From positions 1 through 11,925 of the forward strand of contig SKGU01000145.1 in the NCBI GenBank assembly GCA_007117255.1: a DNA stretch of 11,925 nt. Reading direction: 5' to 3'. The number at the start of each line of letters is the position of its first letter. Position 1 is the stretch's first letter. Positions 5,469 through 11,925 of the stretch are shown in pieces. This DNA is from Natronohydrobacter sp. (GTDB lineage Bacteria > Pseudomonadota > Alphaproteobacteria > Rhodobacterales > Rhodobacteraceae). A program made the translations under genes and the position numbers. Under the pieces are notes generated by a model. The model saw only the letters and a list, made by a program, of their open reading frames with translations. It was not told the origin of the DNA and searched no databases.

Positions 5469-7748
5469 ATGCCAGAGAACAGCCCTGAAGATACCCGCCA
5501 TCCGGCGCTTCTCTATCACGAATTCCCAAGCCCTGGTAAGCTGGAAGTCCGCCCCACAAAACCGTTGGCAAATGGTTACGACCTGTCGCGCGCCTACAGC
5601 CCCGGTGTGGCCGAAGCCTGTATGGAGATCAAGGCGAATCCCGAAGAGGCAGCGCGCTACACCGTTCGGGGCAATCTGGTGGCTGTGGTCACGAACGGTA
5701 CTGCCGTGTTGGGTTTGGGCAATATCGGTGCGCTGGCGTCCAAACCGGTGATGGAAGGCAAGGCAGTTCTGTTCAAGAAATTCGCCAACATCGATTGTTT
5801 CGACATCGAAGTGAACGAGTCCGACCCGGAAAAACTGGCAGATATCGTCTGCGCGCTGGAACCTACATTCGGCGCGATCAATCTGGAAGATATCAAGGCC
5901 CCAGATTGCTTTATCGTGGAAAAGCTGTGCCGCGAACGCATGGGCATTCCGGTCTTTCATGACGATCAGCACGGCACGGCGATCGTGGTGGGTGCAGCGG
6001 CGACCAATGCCTTGCGCGTCGCAGGCAAACGGTTTGAAGATATCAAGATCGTCAGCACCGGCGGGGGCGCGGCCGGTATCGCCTGCCTGAACATGCTGCT
6101 GAAACTGGGCGTGAAGCGCGAGAATGTGTGGCTGTGCGATGTGCATGGACTGGTTTACGCGGGCCGCGAGATCGACATGAATCCGCAGAAGGCCGCCTTC
6201 GCCCAAGAGACGGACATGCGCACATTGGATGAGGTGGTCGATGGTGCCGACCTTTTCCTTGGCTTGTCCGGTCCCGGCGTTCTGAAACCCGCGCAAGTGG
6301 CCCGCATGGCCGCGCGCCCGATCATTTTCGCACTGGCCAATCCGACACCGGAGATTCTGCCAGATGAAGTGCGCGCCGTTGCACCCGATGCGATCATGGC
6401 CACGGGGCGGTCTGATTTCCCCAATCAGGTCAATAATGTCCTGTGCTTTCCATTCATTTTCCGTGGCGCGCTGGATGTTGGCGCGACCGAGATCAATGAC
6501 GCCATGCAGATCGGCTGCGTTGAAGGCATTGCAGCGCTGGCGCGCGCCACGACCAGCGCCGAGGCAGCCGCCGCCTACAAGGGCGAGCAACTGAGTTTCG
6601 GCCCCGATTACCTGATCCCCAAACCTTTTGACCCGCGCCTGATGGGCGTGGTCGCAACCGCTGTGGCCAGGGCCGCGATGGAATCGGGCGTCGCCAAGCG
6701 CCCGGTCGCAGATCTCGAAGCTTATAAAGCGGGCCTTGATGCGTCTGTCTTCCGGTCCGCCATGATCATGCGGCCAGTGTTCGAGACCGCCCGTCAGACT
6801 GAACGGCGCATTGTCTTTGCAGAGGGCGAGGATGAACGCGTGTTGCGCACCGCCTCTGCCATGCTGGAAGAAACTGTCGAGGTGCCAATTCTGATCGGTC
6901 GCCCTGAAGTCATCGAGATGCGGCTTGAACGCGCCGGGCTGTCGATCAAGCCAGGGCGCGATTTCGAATTGGTCAATCCGCAAGATGACCCGCGCTACCG
7001 CGATTACTGGCAAAGCTATCATGCCCTCATGCAGCGGCGCGGCGTGACACCTGATCTGGCGCGCGCCATCATGCGCACCAACACGACCGCCATCGGCGCG
7101 ATCATGGTGCATCGGGGCGATGCCGACAGCCTGATATGCGGCACATTCGGGCAGTTCCTATGGCACCTGAATTACGTCAATCAGATCCTGGGTAATGAAG
7201 GACGTCACCCAGTCGGTGCGCTGTCGCTGATGATCCAGCAGGAAGGCAACCTGTTCATTGCTGACACGCAGGTTCATCCCAACCCGACGCCAGAGCAGAT
7301 TGCAGAAACTGTGATCGGCGCGGCGCGGCATGTGCGCCGCTTCGGGCTTGCGCCCAAGGTGGCGCTGTGTTCGCACAGTCAGTTCGGCAATCTTGACACC
7401 CCATCAGGGCGCACCATGCGCGCGGCACTGGAACTGCTGGATGCGCAGGGTTTGGATTTCGACTATGAAGGCGAAATGCATGTTGATGCCGCGCTGGACC
7501 CGGAACTGCGCGCGCGCCTGTTGCCCAATTCCCGGTTCGAGGGGCCTGCCAATGTGCTGATCTTCTCGAACACGGATGCGGCCAGTGGCGTGCGCAATAT
7601 CCTGAAAACACGCGGCGGGGCGCTGGAAGTTGGGCCTATTCTGATGGGCATGGGCAATACGGCACATATCGTGACACCCTCCATCACAGCGCGCGGCTTG
7701 CTGAATATGTCGGCCCTGGCCGGAACACCGGTTGCACATTACGGCTAA
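5469..7748 (+). CDS. maeB: NADP-dependent malic enzyme fused to a phosphotransacetylase-like domain
   Basis: MaeB decarboxylates malate to pyruvate with NADP reduction, linking the TCA cycle to gluconeogenesis and NADPH supply. The 759-residue product is the normal fused form. Residues about 15-150 are the malic N-terminal domain, with RAYSPGVAEAC (41-51), MEGKAVLFKKFA (95-106, K98 likely catalytic) and NLEDI (138-142). HDDQHGTA (164-171) supplies a metal-binding Asp. The NADP-binding domain has STGGGAAGIACL (196-207), LGLSGPGVL (264-272) and ALANPTPEI (288-296). From about residue 430 to the end is a phosphotransacetylase-like domain (RRIVFAEGEDERVLR, VGPILMGMGNTAHIVTPS), which in MaeB proteins is generally regarded as regulatory, with acetyl-CoA as an effector. 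The start at 5469 has GAGGGAG close upstream. It is divergent from cdd and followed by prpE on the same strand, with 203 bases between, so it is probably a separate unit. Confidence 0.95.
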   Translation: MPENSPEDTRHPALLYHEFPSPGKLEVRPTKPLANGYDLSRAYSPGVAEACMEIKANPEEAARYTVRGNLVAVVTNGTAVLGLGNIGALASKPVMEGKAVLFKKFANIDCFDIEVNESDPEKLADIVCALEPTFGAINLEDIKAPDCFIVEKLCRERMGIPVFHDDQHGTAIVVGAAATNALRVAGKRFEDIKIVSTGGGAAGIACLNMLLKLGVKRENVWLCDVHGLVYAGREIDMNPQKAAFAQETDMRTLDEVVDGADLFLGLSGPGVLKPAQVARMAARPIIFALANPTPEILPDEVRAVAPDAIMATGRSDFPNQVNNVLCFPFIFRGALDVGATEINDAMQIGCVEGIAALARATTSAEAAAAYKGEQLSFGPDYLIPKPFDPRLMGVVATAVARAAMESGVAKRPVADLEAYKAGLDASVFRSAMIMRPVFETARQTERRIVFAEGEDERVLRTASAMLEETVEVPILIGRPEVIEMRLERAGLSIKPGRDFELVNPQDDPRYRDYWQSYHALMQRRGVTPDLARAIMRTNTTAIGAIMVHRGDADSLICGTFGQFLWHLNYVNQILGNEGRHPVGALSLMIQQEGNLFIADTQVHPNPTPEQIAETVIGAARHVRRFGLAPKVALCSHSQFGNLDTPSGRTMRAALELLDAQGLDFDYEGEMHVDAALDPELRARLLPNSRFEGPANVLIFSNTDAASGVRNILKTRGGALEVGPILMGMGNTAHIVTPSITARGLLNMSALAGTPVAHYG

Positions 7749-7772
7749 GGGCAACCGGCTTTGCAAACTTGG

Positions 7773-7805
7773 CCTGCTGTGGTGCAAACTCAACGCGACA
7801 GCAGG
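7773..7805 (+). repeat. Inverted repeat CCTGCTGT / ACAGCAGG after maeB
   Basis: CCTGCTGT (7773-7780) and ACAGCAGG (7798-7805) are a perfect 8-base inverted repeat with a 17-base loop that contains GGTGCAAA. It lies 25 bases past the maeB stop and could act as a weak transcript end, but no T-run follows. It could equally be part of the prpE operator. I cannot choose between these. Confidence 0.4.
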
Positions 7806-7815
7806 TAGGTTTGCA

Positions 7816-7853
7816 AAAATTTGCCAGCCTGCGTGGATAATTCTGCAAATTTT
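7816..7853. repeat. Inverted repeat AAAATTTGC / GCAAATTTT upstream of prpE
   Basis: AAAATTTGC (7816-7824) and GCAAATTTT (7845-7853) form a perfect 9-base inverted repeat with a 20-base spacer. The arms are AT-rich in a GC-rich genome and overlap the TTTGCAAA box at 7810 and the TCTGCAAA copy at 7842. This arrangement suits a dimeric DNA-binding regulator better than an RNA terminator. Confidence 0.45.
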
Positions 7854-7935
7854 CAGGTGTGGGCGCAGCGTGTTGCCGGTAACAGCCATTGCGCGAGGGG
7901 CTTTCTTGCGTCTATCCCTTCCCCAACGACAGCTT

Positions 7936-7945
7936 GAGGGAGGAA
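7936..7945 (+). promoter_or_regulatory. Strong ribosome binding site that fixes the start of prpE
   Basis: GAGGGAGGAA ends 6 bases before the ATG at 7952. An earlier in-frame ATG at 7889 would add 21 residues through this purine run and lacks such a site, so 7952 is taken as the start. Confidence 0.8.
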
Positions 7946-7951
7946 ACCTGC

Positions 7952-9844
7952 ATGCGTTACGCGGATCTGCACCAGCGATCAATCACCGACCCAAACGGAT
8001 TCTGGATGGAGCAGGCTCAGGCGATTGACTGGGTGACGCCACCATCAAAAGCGCTGTTTGACGAACATGCACCTCTGTATGAGTGGTTCAGCGATGGGAT
8101 GGTGAATGCCTGCTGGAACGCACTGGACCGCCATATTGAGGCCGGAAACGGCGACCGGATCGCCGTGATCCATGACAGCCCGGTGACAAACAGCATTACC
8201 AAACTCACCTATACCGAAATGCGCGACCGCGTGGCCGCCCTTGCGGGCGCGCTGGCAGCGAAGGGCGTCACCAAAGGCGACCGGGTCATCATCTACATGC
8301 CGATGGTGCCTGAAGCGCTGATGGCGATGCTGGCCTGCGGGCGCCTTGGAGCGATTCATTCGGTCGTGTTTGGTGGATTTGCCGCGCATGAACTGGCGGT
8401 GCGGATCAATGACGCGCAGCCCAAATGCATCATCGCCGGATCTTGCGGGATCGAGCCGGGGCGCGTGGTGGCTTACAAGCCGCTGCTGGACGGCGCGATT
8501 TCAGAGGCGACGCACAAGCCCGATTTTACCGTGATCCTGCAACGCGATGCGCTGCATGCTGATCTGGTCGCGGGCCGCGATCATGACTGGGCGGAATTTG
8601 TCCGAGATGCCAAACCCGCCGATTGCGTGCCGGTCGAGGGCAATCATCCGGCCTATGTGCTCTATACTTCTGGCACCACGGGTCAGCCCAAGGGCGTGAT
8701 CCGCGCCACAGGCGGGCATCTGGTGGCGCTTCAGTGGACGATGAAAAACATCTATGATGTCGATCCGGGCGAGGTGTTCTGGGCGGCCTCCGATGTGGGC
8801 TGGGTCGTGGGCCACAGTTATATTTGTTACGCGCCGCTGATCGCGGGCAACACGACAATCGTGTTCGAGGGCAAACCTGTCGGCACGCCTGACGCGGGCA
8901 CCTTCTGGCGTGTGATTTCCGAACATAAGGTCAAGAGCTTTTTCACCGCACCCACCGCTTTCCGCGCCGTCAAGCGCGAAGACCCGACAGGCGCGTTTGT
9001 TGGCAAATACGATCTGTCCTGCCTGAAAACGGTTTATCTGGCGGGTGAGCGTGCGGACCCGGACACAATTGTCTGGGCGCAGGATCAGTTGAAAGTGCCG
9101 GTTGTAGATCACTGGTGGCAGACCGAAACCGGCTGGCCCATGGCCGCGAACCCGATGGGGGTCGAAGCGCTGCCGATCAAGCTTGGATCACCTGCCGTGG
9201 CCATGCCGGGCTATGATATTCATGTGTTGGACGAAGGCGGCCATCCGGTCAGCGCTGGCACATTGGGGGCCATCGCCGTGAAATTGCCGTTGCCACCCGG
9301 CACGCTGCCAACATTGTGGAATGCCGAAGCACGGTTTCGCAAAAGCTACCTGGAACAGTTCCCCGGCTATTATGCGACGGGTGATGCGGGCTATATGGAC
9401 GAAGACGGCTATGTCTACATCATGGCGCGCACGGATGATGTGATCAATGTGGCCGGGCACCGCCTGTCCACAGGCGCGATGGAAGAAGTGCTGGCCAGCC
9501 ATCCCGATGTCGCCGAATGCGCCGTTATCGGGGTCGCGGATGATCTGAAAGGGCAGTTGCCGCTTGGGTTCCTCTGTCTGAACAAAGGGGCCACACAAAC
9601 GCCCGAAAACGTTGTAAAAGATTGCATCAAGTTGGTGCGTGATCAGATTGGGCCAGTGGCTGCATTCAAACTCGCTGTGGTTGTGGATCGTCTGCCCAAG
9701 ACGCGATCGGGCAAGATTCTGCGGGCAACGATGGCGCAGATCGCAGACAGCAAACCCTTCAAAATGCCGGCGACGATCGATGATCCGATTATCCTGGATG
9801 AAATCGCGACAGGGCTGAAATCGCTGGGCTACGCAAAAGGCTGA
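7952..9844 (+). CDS. prpE: Propionyl-CoA synthetase (propionate-CoA ligase, acyl-adenylate-forming)
   Basis: PrpE activates propionate with ATP and CoA to propionyl-CoA through an acyl-adenylate. The 630-residue product has family length. Visible are the N-terminal acetyl-CoA-synthetase-type region (DPNGFWMEQAQAIDW, 13-27), RVIIYMPMVPEALMAMLACGRLGAIHSVVFGG (111-142 region), the phosphate-binding loop YTSGTTGQPKG (238-248), SDVGWVVGHSY (280-290), the adenylate-binding WWQTETGWP (388-396), YATGDAG (474-480), the hinge GRTDD equivalent ARTDDVINVAGHR (492-504) and the catalytic lysine in PKTRSGK (K588), which is acetylated in relatives. VGHSYICYAPL and TETGWPM are closer to PrpE than to acetyl-CoA synthetase Acs; activity on acetate or other short acids cannot be excluded. 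It follows maeB and is preceded by a cluster of TTTGCAAA-like boxes, suggesting induction on short-chain acids. Confidence 0.9.
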   Translation: MRYADLHQRSITDPNGFWMEQAQAIDWVTPPSKALFDEHAPLYEWFSDGMVNACWNALDRHIEAGNGDRIAVIHDSPVTNSITKLTYTEMRDRVAALAGALAAKGVTKGDRVIIYMPMVPEALMAMLACGRLGAIHSVVFGGFAAHELAVRINDAQPKCIIAGSCGIEPGRVVAYKPLLDGAISEATHKPDFTVILQRDALHADLVAGRDHDWAEFVRDAKPADCVPVEGNHPAYVLYTSGTTGQPKGVIRATGGHLVALQWTMKNIYDVDPGEVFWAASDVGWVVGHSYICYAPLIAGNTTIVFEGKPVGTPDAGTFWRVISEHKVKSFFTAPTAFRAVKREDPTGAFVGKYDLSCLKTVYLAGERADPDTIVWAQDQLKVPVVDHWWQTETGWPMAANPMGVEALPIKLGSPAVAMPGYDIHVLDEGGHPVSAGTLGAIAVKLPLPPGTLPTLWNAEARFRKSYLEQFPGYYATGDAGYMDEDGYVYIMARTDDVINVAGHRLSTGAMEEVLASHPDVAECAVIGVADDLKGQLPLGFLCLNKGATQTPENVVKDCIKLVRDQIGPVAAFKLAVVVDRLPKTRSGKILRATMAQIADSKPFKMPATIDDPIILDEIATGLKSLGYAKG

Positions 9845-9854
9845 AACCAGCTCA

Positions 9855-9898
9855 CTTCACCGCATTGGTCGCATCGAAATGCACCAATGCGGTTGAAG
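9855..9898 (+). terminator. Long stem-loop after prpE, probable transcript end
   Basis: ACCGCATTGGT (9859-9869) pairs perfectly with ACCAATGCGGT (9883-9893). CTTC (9855-9858) pairs with GAAG (9895-9898) past one bulged base, and inside the loop GCAT/ATGC (9871-9874 with 9879-9882) closes a CGAA tetraloop. That is about 19 pairs starting 10 bases after the prpE stop. Only two T follow, so it is not a textbook intrinsic terminator. It may protect the prpE mRNA 3' end or work with Rho. Confidence 0.55.
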
Positions 9899-9923
9899 TT
9901 ACTGTGAAAACAGGACTAAGGTT

Positions 9924-9962
9924 GCGACAGGACGATATCAAAATGAGACATCGTCCTGTCGC
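9924..9962 (+). repeat. Perfect 13-base inverted repeat upstream of the Hpt gene
   Basis: GCGACAGGACGAT (9924-9936) and ATCGTCCTGTCGC (9950-9962) are exact reverse complements with a 13-base loop. It follows the prpE hairpin by 25 bases and precedes the Hpt gene. A T-rich stretch (from about 9971, TTTGGTTTTCTT) comes shortly after. It could be a second terminator, a leader structure, or an operator for the following genes. A possible start codon at 9943 lies inside its loop and the only Shine-Dalgarno-like AGGA (9929-9932) inside its stem. Confidence 0.6.
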
Positions 9963-9999
9963 GGCACGTCAGTTTGGTTTTCTTACACAGTATTGGCCC

Positions 10000-10359
10000 A
10001 TGGTCTTGATGACACTAGACGAAACAACCTTAAGCGCCCTGCTCGCGATGGGCGGCGAAGATTTGCGCCTACAACTTCTGCACGACCTGTCCAGAATCGA
10101 GGGACGCATTTCGCCTCTGTGTTGCGCGCCGCCATCCGGGGCCACCATGTCGTCTGACCAGCTGCGCCACCTCTTGCATGAGATGCGCGGCATTGCCGTG
10201 ACGGTCGGTGCCAGCAAGCTGGCGCAGGCTTGCGCTGCTGCCGAAGCCGACACGGTGGCATTACCGGTCGAGGCGATGTCATCGCAATTGTCTGAGGTTG
10301 TAGATGACTGCAAGATATTGCGAGCGCAGATCGCACAGCACCCGATGACGCCCGCATGA
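10000..10359 (+). CDS. Small Hpt (histidine phosphotransfer) domain protein
   Basis: With this start the protein has 119 residues, almost all of it one Hpt four-helix domain. The phospho-accepting His is H60 in LLHEMRGIAVTVGASKLAQAC (within 58-78), which follows the HxLKGxAxxxGAxxL pattern of Hpt proteins. Such proteins shuttle phosphate between a hybrid histidine kinase and a response regulator in the cytoplasm. The start is uncertain. ATG 10000 or 10009 gives an N-terminus just ahead of the domain but has no clear Shine-Dalgarno. ATG 9943 has AGGA ten bases upstream, would add 19 residues, and lies inside a strong inverted repeat. The stop overlaps the next start as ATGA (10356-10359), so it is coupled to the response regulator, which is its likely partner. 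No kinase is in the window. Confidence 0.72.
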   Translation: MVLMTLDETTLSALLAMGGEDLRLQLLHDLSRIEGRISPLCCAPPSGATMSSDQLRHLLHEMRGIAVTVGASKLAQACAAAEADTVALPVEAMSSQLSEVVDDCKILRAQIAQHPMTPA

Positions 10360-11756
10360 CTAGGGCATCGCAAAGCAGCACTGATCCCGGTTTGCTTCTT
10401 GTCGAGGACACACCGTCCATTCAGATGCTTTACCGTACGGTCCTGACCAAGGCCGGTTATACGCCAATCTGCGCCGATTCGGGCGCGGCTGCGCTGGCCT
10501 TGTTTGAAGAGCATCGCCCCGGTGTGGTGTTGCTGGATCTGATGCTACCCGATATCGACGGGCTGGCCGTGATGAGCCAGATGCTGCAGAGCGCGCCGGA
10601 AACGCGGGTTATTGTGGTCACGGCAAACGGTTCAGTGAACAAGGCTGTTGAAGCCACGCGCAAGGGGGCACATGACTTTCTGGTCAAACCGCTTGGCGAT
10701 GTGCGGCTGGTAGGCGCTGTTGCCAGTGCTTTTGCGGACTGTCGCGCAAGCGCGTTGCGCGCAAGCGGTGCCAATGCCGCGATCGCAGAAAAGGTCGCCA
10801 GCGTATTCGTCGCTCAATGCGATCAGATGCAAGCCCTGCGCACGGTCATGCGTGCTGTTGCGCAATCAAAAGCGCCTGTGTTCATTCACGGCGCAAGCGG
10901 CACTGGCAAAAGAACCGCAGCAGAGGCAATTCACGCACTTTCTCCTAGGGCGGGACGCCCTTTCGTCACCTTCAAATGCGCCAGCCTGAACAGCACGGCT
11001 TTGGAAGGGGCGCTGTTCGGAACGGGACCACTGGACCAAACTGAACATCGTGACAGCCGAGATTGCGCGATACGCCAAGCGCAAGGAGGCACGCTGTTGC
11101 TGCAATCGCCGGAACTGCTGGCGCCGGAGCATCAGGCAAGATTGCTGGCCGTTCTGAACAATGCGTCACTGACCCTGTCTGCATCTGAGGAATTGCCAGT
11201 CGATATCCGCATTATCTGCACATCCAGCCGTGACCCGCACGACGCCATGCGCGCAGGCCAGTTGAGCGATGAACTATTCTACCGCCTGTTTGTCTTTCCC
11301 ATCTCCATGCCATCCCTACGCGAGCGGTCCGAAGACATTCCAGCGCTGGTGGACCTGTTCCTGCCAGAAATCGCAAGACAGGAAGGAAAGCAATTCTCGA
11401 CGATCGCCCCTGACGCGCGCGCTGCACTGCAACGACAAAGCTGGGACGGCAACCTGCATGAATTGCGCAACGTGCTGCGGCAAGCTGTGGTACTGAATGA
11501 CGGGCCAGAACTGACAGCCGCCATGTTGCCGCTTAGCCAGACTGTACATAAGGGCACTGCTGCCACTGACACCCCTGCCGCACAAGACGTACATAGCGCG
11601 TTGATTGGCATGACCCTTGCCCAGATCGAAGAATTTGCGATCCGCGCAGCCATCGAACGTCACAACGGGTCTATTCCGCGCGCGGCGCAGGAACTGGACA
11701 TTGCGCCCTCGACAATCTATCGCAAGCGCGATGGCTGGACCGACCCCTCTTTGTGA
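10356..11756 (+). CDS. NtrC/LuxO-like response regulator with a degenerate AAA+ domain
   Basis: The 466-residue protein has three parts. Residues 12-125 are a complete receiver: E17/D18, phospho-acceptor D61 in VVLLDLMLPD, T89 and K111. Residues about 150-385 are an AAA+ sigma-54-interaction-type domain with an intact Walker A (GASGTGK, 179-185) and the later landmarks ELFYRLFVFPI (R310), LRERSEDIP (321-329) and WDGNLHELRN (363-372). The GAFTGA loop that contacts sigma-54 is absent: after ALFG (219-222) the sequence reads TGPLDQTEHRD. The Walker B acidic pair is replaced as well: GGTLLLQS (244-251) instead of GGTLFLDE. Residues 420-460 are a Fis-type helix-turn-helix (SIPRAAQELDIAPSTIYRK). 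It is therefore probably a DNA-binding regulator that does not remodel sigma-54 polymerase, like some alphaproteobacterial NtrC relatives. Translationally coupled to the Hpt gene before it and overlapping the SDR gene after it. Confidence 0.88.
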   Translation: MTRASQSSTDPGLLLVEDTPSIQMLYRTVLTKAGYTPICADSGAAALALFEEHRPGVVLLDLMLPDIDGLAVMSQMLQSAPETRVIVVTANGSVNKAVEATRKGAHDFLVKPLGDVRLVGAVASAFADCRASALRASGANAAIAEKVASVFVAQCDQMQALRTVMRAVAQSKAPVFIHGASGTGKRTAAEAIHALSPRAGRPFVTFKCASLNSTALEGALFGTGPLDQTEHRDSRDCAIRQAQGGTLLLQSPELLAPEHQARLLAVLNNASLTLSASEELPVDIRIICTSSRDPHDAMRAGQLSDELFYRLFVFPISMPSLRERSEDIPALVDLFLPEIARQEGKQFSTIAPDARAALQRQSWDGNLHELRNVLRQAVVLNDGPELTAAMLPLSQTVHKGTAATDTPAAQDVHSALIGMTLAQIEEFAIRAAIERHNGSIPRAAQELDIAPSTIYRKRDGWTDPSL

Positions 11757-11925
11757 TGGCGCGCGCAGCGTACTGATCACCGGCTGTTCCTCTGGAATTG
11801 GCTATCACGCAGCGCATGCCTTGGCGGCGCGCGGATGGCGTGTCTTCGCCACCTGCCGCAAAGCGGAAGACTGCGCACAGCTTCAGACCGAAGGTTTGGA
11901 GAGCTTCCAGCTTGACTACACAGAC
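11731..11925 (+). CDS. Short-chain dehydrogenase/reductase, N-terminal fragment (runs off window)
   Basis: The first 65 residues of an SDR-family NAD(P)-dependent oxidoreductase are visible. The nucleotide-binding beta-alpha-beta reads SVLITGCSSGIGYHAAHAL (14-32), with the TGxxxGIG glycine motif, followed by RGWRVFATCRK (35-45). The Arg/Lys after that strand favours NADP, though weakly. The ATG at 11756, which would overlap the regulator stop as ATGA, leads to a stop at 11774 and is in the wrong frame. The only ATG in the SDR frame is 11731, 26 bases inside the regulator gene. No good Shine-Dalgarno is seen, so translation is probably coupled. The substrate cannot be told from this fragment. 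Confidence 0.8.
   Translation, partial: MAGPTPLCDGARSVLITGCSSGIGYHAAHALAARGWRVFATCRKAEDCAQLQTEGLESFQLDYTD

Larger units (their letters stand above)
7749..7951 (+). promoter_or_regulatory. Intergenic leader of prpE with TTTGCAAA-like boxes and inverted repeats
   Basis: The 203 bases between maeB and prpE hold two exact TTTGCAAA boxes (7760-7767 and 7810-7817) and three near copies: GGTGCAAA (7781-7788), TTTGCCAG (7820-7827) and TCTGCAAA (7842-7849). Two perfect inverted repeats are interleaved with them and listed separately. From about 7855 to 7935 I see no further repeat and only poor promoter hexamers (TTGCGC, 16 bases, TCTATC around 7889-7916). The region most likely contains the 3' end of maeB mRNA and the operator and promoter of prpE. 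Confidence 0.5.

Noticed and set aside
5310..7112. A minus-strand reading frame of about 600 codons continuous with cdd and antisense to most of maeB.
   Set aside because: It is the high-GC shadow of maeB. Its translation has no recognisable domain, the composition (many His, Gln, Arg, Cys) is typical of antisense frames, and cdd has its own ribosome binding site and normal N-terminus at 5309.
7889..7951. An N-terminal extension of PrpE from the ATG at 7889.
   Set aside because: It would translate through a strong Shine-Dalgarno sequence (7936-7945), and the family N-terminus begins at 7952.
1..11925. Search for CRISPR arrays, insertion sequences, tRNA genes, toxin-antitoxin pairs and phage or defence genes.
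   Set aside because: No regularly spaced repeats, terminal inverted repeats with a transposase, cloverleaf-like sequence or defence-family motif was seen by eye on either strand; the window is housekeeping and regulatory genes.

Overview
The window looks like chromosome of a GC-rich alphaproteobacterium, most likely a member of the Rhodobacteraceae (Rhodobacterales). The reasons are the GC/GCGCGC-rich codon use, a tightly overlapped cdd-deoB-add-upp nucleoside-salvage operon, a Rhodobacter-style fused malic enzyme/phosphotransacetylase, an SPOR-domain envelope protein of roseobacter type, and TTTGCAAA-type boxes like those used by ScfR-family short-chain acyl-CoA regulators. No ribosomal RNA, tRNA, CRISPR array, insertion sequence or phage gene is visible. 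Genes are packed end to end and most junctions are overlapping stop/start codons.

Layout. Positions 2-1131 (+): the C-terminal two thirds of truB (tRNA pseudouridine-55 synthase), then a DUF1643 protein whose start codon shares a base with the truB stop. Positions 1128-2015 (-): an exported SPOR-domain protein that converges on DUF1643, with a 4-base overlap of the two stop codons. Positions 2097-5309 (-): a pyrimidine/purine salvage operon read cdd, deoB, add, upp, in which every junction is a stop/start overlap. Positions 5310-5468: the divergent control region between cdd and maeB, holding an inverted pair of TTGCAA boxes and a small palindrome. Positions 5469-7748 (+): maeB. Positions 7749-7951: an intergenic region rich in TTTGCAAA-like boxes and inverted repeats. 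Positions 7952-9841 (+): a propionyl-CoA synthetase (prpE). Positions 9845-9999: two strong hairpins in tandem. Positions 10000-11925 (+): an overlapping set of a small Hpt phosphotransfer protein, an NtrC-family response regulator with an apparently disabled AAA+ domain, and the start of a short-chain dehydrogenase/reductase that runs off the window.

How the parts may work together. The minus-strand operon deaminates cytidine and adenosine, isomerises (deoxy)ribose phosphates and returns uracil to UMP. maeB and prpE fit growth on propionate or other short-chain acids: PrpE makes propionyl-CoA, which normally reaches succinyl-CoA and then malate, and MaeB turns malate into pyruvate with NADPH. 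The TTTGCAAA-like boxes in front of both genes suggest shared control, but this is inference. The Hpt/response-regulator pair looks like the downstream half of a phosphorelay without its histidine kinase. The regulator keeps a full receiver and a Fis-type helix-turn-helix, but lacks the GAFTGA loop and the Walker B acidic pair, so it probably does not work as a sigma-54 activator. This is the most unusual gene product in the window. I did not find a clear new defence or mobile system.
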